Shown here in pieces: positions 9,625 to 19,793 of a DNA stretch of 64,000 bases. The number at the start of each line of letters is the position of its first letter. Position 1 is the first letter of the stretch. The position numbers and the translations under genes are program-made. A model generated the notes under the pieces. It searched no databases. It saw only the letters and a list, made by a program, of their open reading frames with translations, and was not told the origin of the DNA. The DNA comes from Agarophyton chilense (Eukaryota > Rhodophyta > Florideophyceae > Gracilariales > Gracilariaceae), in assembly GCA_030374765.1 (NCBI GenBank), contig JARGXX010000109.1:682001-746000 (forward strand), in the 5' to 3' direction.

Positions 9625-12600
9625 ATGTCTCTCTGTGATGGAGTAATGAACATCCACCCCAACAGGTCCTTTTTGGTCACAATCAGCAACTTCCGAGATA
9701 AAACCGTACAGTTACATAAAGATACAGTGATTGGCATCACTCTACCCGCGCCAGTTGCCATTATGGAGGCCCAAATGGATAATCTTGCGACGCCAACTCC
9801 CGACGAGGACGTCGACTCTTGGGAGGGGACGGTCGCTATCTGCGCAGAATTCGAATCGTATAGGCCCCAGGTACTTGATCTCCTCAGGGAATACCAGGCC
9901 ATGTGGTCAGGTAGATTTGGCACAGTCAGAGCCACTACACACTGCATTGACCTTCAGGATAATGCTAGACCACATCTACAGCACCCATACCGTACCGGCC
10001 TCAAAGGGAAATTGTGACCGACCAGATGGACAAGATGCGCAAAGCTCAAGTCATAGAGCCGGCGCCTCCAAACAAATCATAATTGGCAAGTCCCCTTGTC
10101 CTCGTGTCGAAGAAAGATGGCTATGTCAGGTTCTGTGTCGACTACAGGAAGCTGAACGCAGAAACCAAGAGGGACTAATACCCGATACCCCGCATGGACA
10201 ACTGTCTGGATTCCTTAGGCAAAGCTGTCGTTTTTACCACACTGGACGCTAATTCTGGATACTGGAAAATCCGTTTGGCCGAAGATGCGAGAACGCTGAC
10301 AACCTTTACCACCCATGAAGGTCTGTTCAGATTTACTCACATGCCCTTCGGTTTGAAGAATGCACCAGCCACTTTTCAACGGGTAATGGACATTATACTG
10401 TTCAGAGTCAAATGGAAGTTCGCCCTGGTCTATTTGAAGACGTTATAATTTTCTCACGGACCGTAAAGGAACACTTTCGCCACGTGAAGAAGGTGCTAAC
10501 AATCCTACAGGACGCTGGAGTAGCGCTAAAACTCCAAAAATGCGCTTTCTTCCAGGCATTAGTGAACTATCTCGGTCACGTCGTCCTCCTAGGAAAGCTA
10601 AAGATGGCCACACGGACCACAAATGCGATTCCCCAGGCTAAGCGTCTCAGGACCCACACGGAACTACGATCCTTCGTTGGCTTGTGCAACATTTACCGAC
10701 GGTTCGTACAAGGGTTTTCCAAGATCCTGACACCTCTCAACGCGGTTCTTAAGATGGGAACACCTTCGGAGTTCGAAGCCCTTACCGACCACCAGTACGA
10801 GGCATTTTAGACTTTAAAGGACCAATTGCTGAACCCACCTATATTGGCTTTACCAAAACCCAACAGGGCTTTTGTCCTGGACACAGATGTCTCTGATGTC
10901 CAAGTGGGTTGCGCACTGTTACAGGAACAGGAGTCACCGAAGGACTATCGACCTATTGGATACTGGAGCAGAACCCTCACCAGCGCGAAGCGGAACTACA
11001 GCACCACCAAAAATGAATTTCTAGCCATCGTACGGTCCGTATTGACACTCCGTCCGTACCTCGAGGGAACAAGGTTTACCATTAGTACAGACCATGATTC
11101 ATACCGCCGATTACTCAATTTGACCGATGCATCGAGTCGCCTCGCTAGGTGGCGCCTCAGGCTGTAGGAATACGACAACGAGATAACCTATAGGCCAGTC
11201 ATAAAGCACCAGGCAGCAAATGCTCTCTCGCGAATCATTACCGACGGAACTGACGACACTTTATTGGACGACCTAATTCCCACCCCCTTTACAGACGATA
11301 GACCTCAGAAGTATACGGAAACAGACGACCTTACCGGTAAGGTGCAATCGGAGGATCCTGAGGTAAAGGAGAACGAAGTATACCTATTGGACTGGGAGAC
11401 AGTACCGCCCTATTCGGCACCACCGCAGGTTAACGCGATAGCCCCGGAGGAGAAAGAGCTTCTCCCTATAACTATTGAGGAACTTCTACAAGCGCAGGTC
11501 GAAGACGAGTACTGCAAGGGAACAGCCCAATTGGTAGGAACCCCAGGATGCCTGTTCGAGTATGACCGATTTGGACTACTCTGTCGTCGCTTGCCGCTGG
11601 ATGGCGCACTCCAACGGGTAATACCAGCTTCGTTAAAGGCGGGACTCCTATACCTCGCCCATTTTCCCCGCTTGGCTGGTGACCCTATAGGCCGAGGAAT
11701 GTACCAGAACCTAAGGAAGTTCTTCTACTGGCCACTAATGGCGCAGGACCTATGGAAAACCGTACGGAACTGTGCATCGTGCGCACAAACCCGAGGGTCT
11801 CGAGACAACCATCAGACCAAATTGAAGCTCTTCTCCGCCGCAGGTCCAACGGAATTTGTTGCAATGGATATACTTGGGCCTTTACCTAAGTCGTCCTATG
11901 GGAAACGGTTTGTTTTGGTTATAACCGATAGGTTTACCAAACTTACCCGAGCCCTACCCCTAGGGAAGACAACGGCCACGGATGTCACCACGGCCTTTTT
12001 GTCTCACTGGGTATATCCATATGGCATTCCACTCTACCTGCTTACGGATGATGGCAGCCAGTTCGTATCTAAATTCTTCGCACACGTTTGTGCTACCTTT
12101 GGTATCAAACAATTGACCACCACGGCGTACCACCCGCAAACCAATGGACAAGCCGAAAGCTTCAACCGCTCCCTTCTGGCCCGATTGGCACACTACGTAT
12201 CGGAGCACCAATTGGACTGGGACGACTACTTTGAGCCACTGGTTTATGCCTACAACACGCAGGTGCACGCTTCCACGTGGACAACATCGTTTGACTTAAC
12301 GCTAACGAGAGCGCCGCCGCCGGTAGCTCTTTACCTTCAGGAGTCTATCATACCCCAGGACACAACCGAAAGAAAGACTCCTACCCAGGCGAAGCGCTAC
12401 TCGCGCCAACGCATCGACCGCATCATCCAATCGGCTAGAGCTGTACTGACCAAAGCCCAACGGCGCTACAAGGTCAATTTCGACAAAGCCGTTTGGAACA
12501 CACCGACCTTTGGGAAAGGAGATCTGGTTTTTCTGGACCGGGCATCGAAGGACAGTGAGGAACTCGAGGACACTACGCGGAAGCTCCTACCCCGCTCAAT

Positions 12601-13079
12601 GGGACCATTCAAAGTACTTAAGGCCAATGAACACACCATCACGTTGCTAATAGAAGGTCTACAGAACACCGTGTCTATTGACCGCGTGACACGAGCTCCC
12701 AGTTCCTCCGCACCACCAAAGTCCCAGCCCCGTGGCCCAACGGAATCACCACGACCTCAGGTCGACGCGCAAGTCTCCAAATCCACTAAGGCAGTTCTCG
12801 CGGACTCGACTAGCCCCACGGACCCGTTTGCCGATGCCAACTACTATGACACATCTCTCCCAACTGACTCCGATGGATTCGCCCCTCTAGACCACACTCT
12901 CTTTCCGGAGAATGAACACCAACCAAATGTATATAGTTGAGCGCATCATCTCCGTCGGTTGGGTAGAAGATGGAACTATGCGCTATCACGTCCGTTGGTT
13001 CGGCTACACACCAGAGGAAGACACTTGGCAAGAGCCTCAAACCATTCTGGCTAATTTATCGCCCGCTATTGGCGCATAA
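9625..13079 (+). mobile_element. Chromovirus A: pol from post-protease region through chromodomain
   Basis: Parts seen in order on the + strand: the linker before reverse transcriptase (9625-10017); reverse transcriptase (about 10020-10800, with VFTTLDANSGYWK and MPFGLKNAPATFQR); RNase H (about 10826-11260, with FVLDTDVSDVQVGCAL and YWSRTL); and a long open frame 11264-12940 carrying the H2C2 zinc finger (CASCAQTRGS) and the integrase core (FVAMDILGPLP, LLTDDGSQF, TTAYHPQTNGQAES). A chromodomain follows at 12927-13079 (YHVRWFGYTPEEDTW). Family: Ty3/gypsy, chromovirus branch. The copy is broken, with several breaks, and is older than the DNA transposon and element B, which both sit inside it. 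Confidence 0.85.
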
Positions 13080-13395
13080 TCAGCCACATGGAGCGTGGCC
13101 TTCGGGAAGGGGCAACCATTAATCCAAATTATCCCAAAACGCTTCCCAAAACACCTTCTGACACGACGGTTTGCCGATGCACGACGGTTCGTCGTAGCTC
13201 CCGCATCAGGGAACGAGTTCAGTCCTTCGGTGACACCTGAGGAAGACCAGAGACGCTCTCAGGATTGAACGCCGCTCCGGGGCACGCACGTTTGAGATAC
13301 CAGAACGACCTTTGGAACGCAGAAGCATTTAATTTATTTGACAACTAACAGACGTAAAGCAGCCCTCACTATGACCTCAAGGGTCGCGGAAGCGT
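13080..13395. other. Spacer between chromodomain and antisense region of element A
   Basis: No coding or structural feature recognised. It belongs to element A by position. Confidence 0.4.
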
Positions 13396-14290
13396 TTTGA
13401 ACACTAACAGGACTCATGGGGGCGGCGCAGGAAAAACTCCGTCGTCCTCATTGGAACCTGCAGGAGCAAAACCGGGACTAGGGTCACCCGAGGAGCCAAC
13501 TGGACAACCAGAACCGGCCCCAGCGAGCCAAGCACGCTTCTTCGGCGGAGATTGACCTGAAGAACTATTGTCACAATCGGAAGCCTGCCGGTCACTCAAA
13601 TTTAGACTATATCGGGCATCCAAGTCGGCAGTAACCCTCTGGGACATCACTTGGGCATTCTGCTGCAGGATATTGACCATATCGGTCTTCCCATCTTGAC
13701 CCTGTTGGACCACCGTGGCGTAGCGCACCGAGCGACGCGCCCAGGAGCAAGCTTCCATCAGAACTGTCCCAATGTTCATCTAGGCAGTAATACCAACGGG
13801 ACGGCAGAAGGTCATGACGCACTGCCGGCGGATTTAGTCTGATGGTTTGTTTAGAGCGGCCCCTGGGGCGCTCATAAGCCACTTGGTATCCCAGGGAGCC
13901 CCCCGCTTGGTTGTCCGAAGCCATGGTTCCGCTGCCCCCAGGTTTGTCCGCCGGGAAATGGATAGGAAAATCGACGGAAGCAACATAGTCCGGAGGGAGA
14001 ATGGCATATCCAACGGGCTTATAAGGCGATCGCGGCGTCGCGCGCGACTAATGGAAGAATACCATACCGCGACGGGAAGAAGGAAAGATGAAACCGAATC
14101 GGGCAGGATGACTGACGTGACCTTGAATGGAGGAAGCGCGCACCCTAGTTCACGGCGGACAACGCGCGTAGGGTCGCTAAAGGAATACCGCAGGATAGAA
14201 AAAGCGGAAAGGAACCCCCCACCGGTGCGTGTACAGTACCTTAGGTGAATTAATTGCCAACCTGGCGCCAAAGGTGAACTCTTACGCACT
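13396..14290 (-). mobile_element. Antisense reading-frame region of chromovirus A
   Basis: Open pieces on the strand opposite to pol cover 13414-13779, 13607-13924 and 13834-14289. The 3'-most piece ends in a low-complexity tail and has a basic cluster (SPPKKRAWLAG) of the kind seen in nuclear localisation signals. The equivalent antisense protein of element B has VKRPKLGL at a similar place. The position, between chromodomain and 3' LTR and opposite to pol, is the same in elements B, C and D. Broken, with several breaks. Function unknown. Confidence 0.45.
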
Positions 14291-14543
14291 GGTACCCCCG
14301 ACGATGGTGGCGAGGCGACGCCCCGTCGCGCCCACTGGTAACGAGATCAACTAACTGCCGGATTGGTCATAAGACGCCGACATGTCGGGCACGCCACCGC
14401 TCGTGTCCAGGCCATTAGGACGCTAAGGATCAAGACGTTACGACCCCGAAGGAAAGATAGCAGGTTGACCCATAGATCCAACTAAAGCCAGACCCCCAAG
14501 AAGGTGTGAGGCAATTTGGACTGCGCTGTGACGGTCGAATACT

Positions 14544-14554
14544 AAGGAGGGAGA
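14544..14554 (+). promoter_or_regulatory. Polypurine tract of element A
   Basis: AAGGAGGGAGA lies directly before TGTGTAAAG, the start of the 3' LTR. Element C has AAGGAGGGGGAGA in the same place. Polypurine tracts prime plus-strand synthesis in LTR elements. Confidence 0.6.
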
Positions 14555-15230
14555 TGTGTAAAGAAGCGATGAGAACGGTTGAGCACTGTAAGCCGCCGGG
14601 CACTGAGGTATCTTACAGGCGACACGTGGACTGGTCGACCTCAGGTAGAATCATGTAGATTATTAAATTCTTTTAATTAGTTTAATAGATTAGCATTACA
14701 GTGCCACGTAGCTCCTAAGCACTTCCCAGTACTATTTACTTGGCTCGAGTGACGCTTCTCCCTTAGAGTAAGGTAGGCACCGTTAGCATACTAAATAACC
14801 CCCTTTGGTATATTAATTCCACCCTTTAGTCTTCAAGCCATCGTTTCCGTAGCTCCAACCTGTAGGACTACGCAGTAAACGCCAGCCCATTGCACCAAGT
14901 ACTCTCGGAGTGCCACCGTCAAGGATTCGAACCTTAGAACCCGCTCTACCACGCTACCACCGATCGGGACCCGTATGCTGACCCAACCCATCGTTGTGTT
15001 ACAGGGACCTATTCTTGTATTCATGTCAGACCCTCCCATTGCTGTGGAATCCGATTTGTGCGTCCTTTCAACCAACAACTTGTTTGAGTGGACCCGTAAA
15101 CCCCAACCTAATCACACGAAATCGCTGCGTTTGCGGTGATCTGTATCTTCCGTCTTGGCCGAGTTGCTTACTGCATCTGCGGCTCACTGAAGCTTGGAGG
15201 CTTTCCATTTGCAGTTTGCGTCTGCGGTCC
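14555..15230 (+). mobile_element. 3' LTR of element A, left part (interrupted by element B)
   Basis: Starts TGTG immediately after the polypurine tract and runs up to element B at 15231. The rest of the LTR should resume at 24392, after B and its GGTCC duplication. If the right part runs to the composition change near 24840, the LTR would be about 1.1 kb, close to the 1179 bp of element B. The start is well supported; the right limit is inferred. Confidence 0.55.
14911..14970 (-). repeat. tRNA-like relic in the LTR of element A
   Basis: On the - strand, GGTGGTAGCGTGGTAGAGC resembles a tRNA D arm (A box). About ten bases later AAGGTTCGAATCCTT is a perfect T arm with the B-box consensus GGTTCGAATCC, followed by an acceptor-like ACGGTGGCA. 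There is no room for an anticodon arm and no matching 5' acceptor strand, so it is not a working tRNA gene. Confidence 0.5.
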
Positions 15231-16409
15231 TGTAAGGCAATGCGCTACTCGGGAGACCAGCCGCGGGCGGCGAGAGCTACGCACAGGCAGAGCCTGGAAA
15301 GCCGGGGTCGGCTATCTGGCCCTAGAGTCCGCAACGACTCAAGAGAGGCGTCGTCTCACAGGCGGGGAGTGTCGACTAGACACAGACTCCTATCGTTCCA
15401 CAGGAGCTCTTGGCGTCCGGAAGACGTGCTCGGAATGGTGTCGATCCGACACGAACCGAAGTGATCGGCCTGGATATACGCCACGTATGACGAGTAGCCG
15501 GGGCGAGCCCCGGGATTGTACCAGAGCCCGGACGAGCGCCACGACCCTAACGTTGGCAACGAAGCACCAACCACTTCACCCAACGGGTGGCGATAACAAA
15601 GCAGAGCAAGCCCTGAGATTGTACCAGCGCTCAGACGAGAGCGTCTGCTTGGCTATGCCGACTGGCGCCACAAAGTTGTAATCACTCACACCCAACGGGT
15701 GACGATAACAAAGCAGGGCAAGCCCTGGGATTGAACCAGCGCCCAGACGAATGCGCCTGCCTGGCTTTACCAGCTGCACCTGGAAGTGATACTCACTTAT
15801 CCGAGGCTCCCGATCCACACCTCGGTATCCAACGGATACGGGTCTACAATCTGCTCGGGCAGTAGAACTGCCAGCGGTCCAATAGACCGAGCGAAAGTGC
15901 AATGCGCCACGCGGCGACCGATGGCCGTGAGGGCAAGGACTGGACGGGGAATTCTCGATAGGATAAAACGCGAGAGATACCTCTGCAGCAGTTGATCAGA
16001 CTGCTGCCTGTCTTGTCGGCGTCGACTAGGAACGAAGGTCTGATAACCCTCTAGTCTCCAGACACCAACTAGTAGTTCGGAGGCGTCTCTCCCCTCCTCG
16101 ACTTTACTTCAGTCTAGCCCCCGGAGACCCGGCGCTCAAGTACCGCCGGCCGCTTAGCAGTTAGCCATTACGATAGATTACAACTAATAAATACAATTAA
16201 AAATTACAAGGCAGCAGTGCAGAGCACTGTATGGTGCCAACCACACGAACTAGCTGCCGGCCATTGCCACACGTATGACACCTGGCGCCATGCACGGTAT
16301 TCCATCCTGGCAGTGTGCCAGCTATTACGGCGTCGTCACTGCTTAGTGTAAGGAGGTCGGAGGAGGGTGGCTACTTGTCCTCAATAAGGGCCCGGCGTGT
16401 TGCGTCACA
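15231..16409 (-). repeat. 3' LTR of element B
   Basis: 1179 bp, TGTAAGGCAATG at the left tip and GCGTCACA at the right tip. It matches 23208-24386 base for base apart from about 16 differences. On the - strand it is preceded by the polypurine tract at 16410-16422. Confidence 0.9.
15485..15795 (-). repeat. Tandem tRNA-like units inside the LTR of element B
   Basis: Three degenerate units spaced 103 and 112 bases apart, read on the - strand. Each starts like GTGA(G)T and ends in a T-arm-like CTGGTWCAATCYC. The most tRNA-like unit (about 15720-15795) has an A box (GCAGCTGGTAAAGC), an anticodon-like stem CAGGC/GTCTG, and a T arm CTGGTTCAATCCCAG with a B box. The units lie in the sense direction of the element. 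The second LTR has the same array at 23462-23772. Whether RNA polymerase III reads them is unknown. Confidence 0.5.
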
Positions 16410-16422
16410 TCACCCCCTTCTC
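16410..16422 (-). promoter_or_regulatory. Polypurine tract of element B
   Basis: On the - strand GAGAAGGGGGTGA lies directly before the 3' LTR start TGTGACGC. Confidence 0.6.
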
Positions 16423-16513
16423 AGCTTGTAGCGTCCCCGCTACAGCCAAGAGTGATCCCGATCACAAGACAGCACAGCATCGCTGATATTGCTTCAACTG
16501 TGCCACGCACAGT

Positions 16514-18334
16514 ATGATAAGAACGGATCGCTGCAAGCGCCGCCGCGATGGCCACCGTGAACCGCTCTTCGATCGATCGCTTCAACGGGTTCGCTGGGCC
16601 TCAGAGACAACCTTGTCTCGTCCTGAAGTCCCAATAGGACTCGCGAAAATAGCCACATGGCTACGAGATGTCGCAGACATCGAAGAGTGCTTCCGCTCGT
16701 ACACCTTCAGAGAGATGGCTAGCCATCCTTCATCGGACCTGACCGTGTGGGGTCGCCGTCACTTCTTGCGGCTGCTAATCGAACGACGAGCGCGTCTTGC
16801 CGCGTTCCGCCGCTTAATTTCCGATGACTTCATCGGCCGGGTAGACATCGAGTTCTACCGACGTCCGGCGGATGAGCCGTACGTAGCGAGGACGCTACGC
16901 GAAAGCTTCCTGAACAGGGTTGAAAGTTGGGCAGGCGACCGCCCTCTGGTTCACAAGCTTTGCTTGCCTTTCCCGTACCTCTGCGAGGATGATGAGGGGA
17001 TTCCCTGGCTGACCACCTTCGAGGAAGTCCACAACGGCATGGGTGCCGAGGAGATTGAGCGCATCCTACGGAATCCGAAAATACTCCGTGTGCTGCCTCC
17101 GACGGTCATTCGTGACAACGGAGCCAATTGGGTCCTCGACCCCTGCAGGCGCGATGCGTCAGGCGACTTTGTCGCAAGGGTACTACCTCCGATGGACGCT
17201 TGGCTCGACCAAATCATGACGTACACGCCAAATTCTTGGCGACAATTCGAGCGCATGCGCCGCCACAAGTACCAGGTTCTGGTAGCCTACCACCAAGTCG
17301 AGGTCGACTGCTTCCAGAAAGATGTCATCCGCGACATATCATGGCCTTTGCCATCGTGATGGGAGGAAGTTGAAGTTCCCTACCGGTTCTTCAACGAAAT
17401 TCCGCCGGTAGTCGTCTACCGTGTCTCATACTTCACCACGTATCCTGGATACCAAACAGTGCTCCGCACTGAATGGGCCTGCTCGGTGGCACGCCATCTC
17501 ATCTATGAGGCCCGCGCGGGTCGCTTATGGTGGATCCCTCCACCGGTACGCAAGGACATAATAGATCTTAATCTCACTGGTGTCGAGCCCGATCTGGCTG
17601 ATGACGAGCGACGCAACGCCGAAGCGAAGAGTCTGGAGACTCTACTCGAATTTATCGACAAGACCTGGTGGTCATCTCTTCCAAAAGACGGGGTGGTTCC
17701 TGACTTCCCTGCGACGCCACGCGTCCGAATGTGTGGGGCAATGCACCCTGCCCACAACGATGGAGCAACTCCAGTGCATCGCGGCTGTGATTGGGTTGTC
17801 TTCAACCGAATCCTTTGGACTTTGGACATTCCAGAACAATACCTAGTCATCCATGACCAAGGAGGCAACCTCGTTGTGGAGAATCCGCGGGCGGACTTCA
17901 TCGCTCCTCTCTCTGTAGGCCGGGTATCTACCTCGTCGAACTCGACGAAATCGGTACGCCTTGCAGAATGGTGTCGCCAACAACTAGAGAAGCTAGCCTC
18001 CGAACCGAAGGATGTCGATATGGTCGACCAACCGTTGGTTAAACGGCCAAAACTTGGATTGGTGCCCGCACCGCCAAGTGAGCTTGCAAAAGAGAACTCC
18101 GCTGCAGCTCTACTGGATGCCCTCAAGGCCTACGGGGTGACGAGCCTTGCTCAACTCCAGGCCAGGATGGCCAACAACCCTTCGTCAACGCCGGGACCTG
18201 CTGCAGTAGCCGCACCAACCACTTCGACAACGGGGGCTATCCCTGATATCAGCAGCACTGCCGTGCCTGCAGGGCCGTCGACGGCCCCTGGGGACGAACT
18301 TCTAGATAGTGAGGAGGAATTATCTCAAGTGTAG
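16514..18334 (+). mobile_element. Antisense reading-frame region of chromovirus B
   Basis: Two long open pieces on the strand opposite to pol, 16514-17359 (281 aa) and 17459-18334 (291 aa). This is the longest version of the antisense region in the window. The first piece is rich in Arg, Trp and Tyr and looks globular (for example RRHFLRLLIERRARLAAFRRL and WRQFERMRRHKYQVLVAYHQ). The second ends with a basic cluster (LVKRPKLGL), a Ser/Pro/Thr/Ala-rich tail and an acidic end (LLDSEEELSQV). I recognise no known family. Part of the region resembles the antisense region of element D. Broken. Confidence 0.6.
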
Positions 18335-18509
18335 CTGTCCAAACCTTCGTTTCATAAACCAAATGCGTTCCCTTGAACACCTGCTTGCCTCCTTTGCTCT
18401 ATCATTCCAGTAGGTTAGCCATCTAGCGAATGTGTTGGGATTGGTACGGGCTCTGCTCCAGCCGCAATAGCGGGGAGCCCGCACAGGTCCAACCGTTTCA
18501 GTGTTGTGT

Positions 18510-19793
18510 TTACACTTGCGAGTTTGCCTCAGCGGGTTCCACTAGGTCATGAGTGGAGCCATGGTTAGCTCGCAGAAGTATCTCATCCCGGTCGGGGACG
18601 CTGATCTTCCGTCGTCGGCAGTAGCGAGCCACGAGGTTCCACGGCAGGCTATCAGCGGTGTGGAAGGTGTCTTCCTCTGCTGTATATCCGAGCCACCGAA
18701 CTTTGTACTCGCAGTTCTCCGCCGCTCCCTGGGTATGACCCACTATCTTGTCTATGACGCTTTCGTCGTCTCCCGTCACCGCGGGCGGCTTAGACGACCC
18801 AATGACCACGTGGTCCAAGTTATGACGCTCCTCGAGTCCTTCGTTCTCAATAAGAACCGTGTGGTTTTCCTCGTCACCGCTGATGACCTTGTAAGGTCCA
18901 ACGACCTTTCGTCTCAATTTACGGGAGATCTTCTCACCTGGAACCTCTGGCTCCCTAGGGTCTAAGTGCCTCCGCAGGTACACATACGTACCGGGTTCCG
19001 GCATTCGCTTCTCAACGACGCGAGCATCGTACCGCAGCTTGTAGCGTTGCTGCGCTTTAGTTAAGGCACCGGTCGCGCGCGACAGCAGTTGACGCAGCTG
19101 TGTCAAAAACTGCATCTTAATCTCGCGAGGAGCCTTCCCCTTTAGGGTTCGGAGTCTCTGTAGAGCCAGCGGCTCCGGGGCGTTAGCGAGTACCAACTCG
19201 AACGGGGAATGGCCGGTGCTAGAATGGACTTGTGTATTGTACCCAAAGGTCAGCGCATCGCTGTAAAGGTCCCAGTTGTGCTGATGCTCAACAACATAAT
19301 GCTTCAAGGCAGACAACATGGTTCGGTTGAACCTCTCGACTTGACCGTTGGTCTGCGGATGGTACGTGGACGTGAAGAGGTTCTTGATGCCAAGGATTTG
19401 GCAAGCGCTCTGAAAGAACTTCGAGGCGAAGTTAGATCCATTTTCCGACAGGACAGTGACGGGTGGTCCGTAGACAAACACCCAATGGGTGCAGAACGCC
19501 CTTGCAATTGCGAACGCATCGGTGTTCGACAAAGGGATGGTCTTCGTCAACTTTGTGAAGCGGTCACAGATCACCAGCAAGTAACGATTACCTCTACTCG
19601 TAGTCTGAAGTGGCCCCAGGATGTCGATCGCGACACTTTCCAGCGGTGCGGTCGCCGGGAACAGCTTCAATCGGGAGCTTTTTCTCACAAGAGAAATCCT
19701 CTCCTTCACACACGAGTCACACTCGTTGACCAAACGGTACACATTGGCGGCCATGCTTGGCCAGTAATAGCGTCGACGCATCGTGGCGTACAT
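18510..19793 (-). mobile_element. Element B: integrase and chromodomain part of pol
   Basis: On the - strand: zinc-finger end of integrase (CDSCVKER), core (VAIDILGPLQ, VLSENGSNF, TSTYHPQTNGQVERF), the C-terminal DNA-binding part, and a chromodomain near the end (YKVRWLGYTAEEDTF). Chromodomains of this class are known to steer integration toward particular chromatin. It overlaps the end of the RT frame; read-through or frameshifting is common in the family. Confidence 0.85.

Noticed and set aside
14911-14970. A functional tRNA gene on the - strand
   Set aside because: T arm and D arm are recognisable, but there is no anticodon arm and no pairing acceptor stem.
15136-15681. Open frames inside the LTRs of element B (also 23182-23658)
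   Set aside because: LTR sequence containing tRNA-like repeats; the translation is Arg/Thr-rich low complexity.
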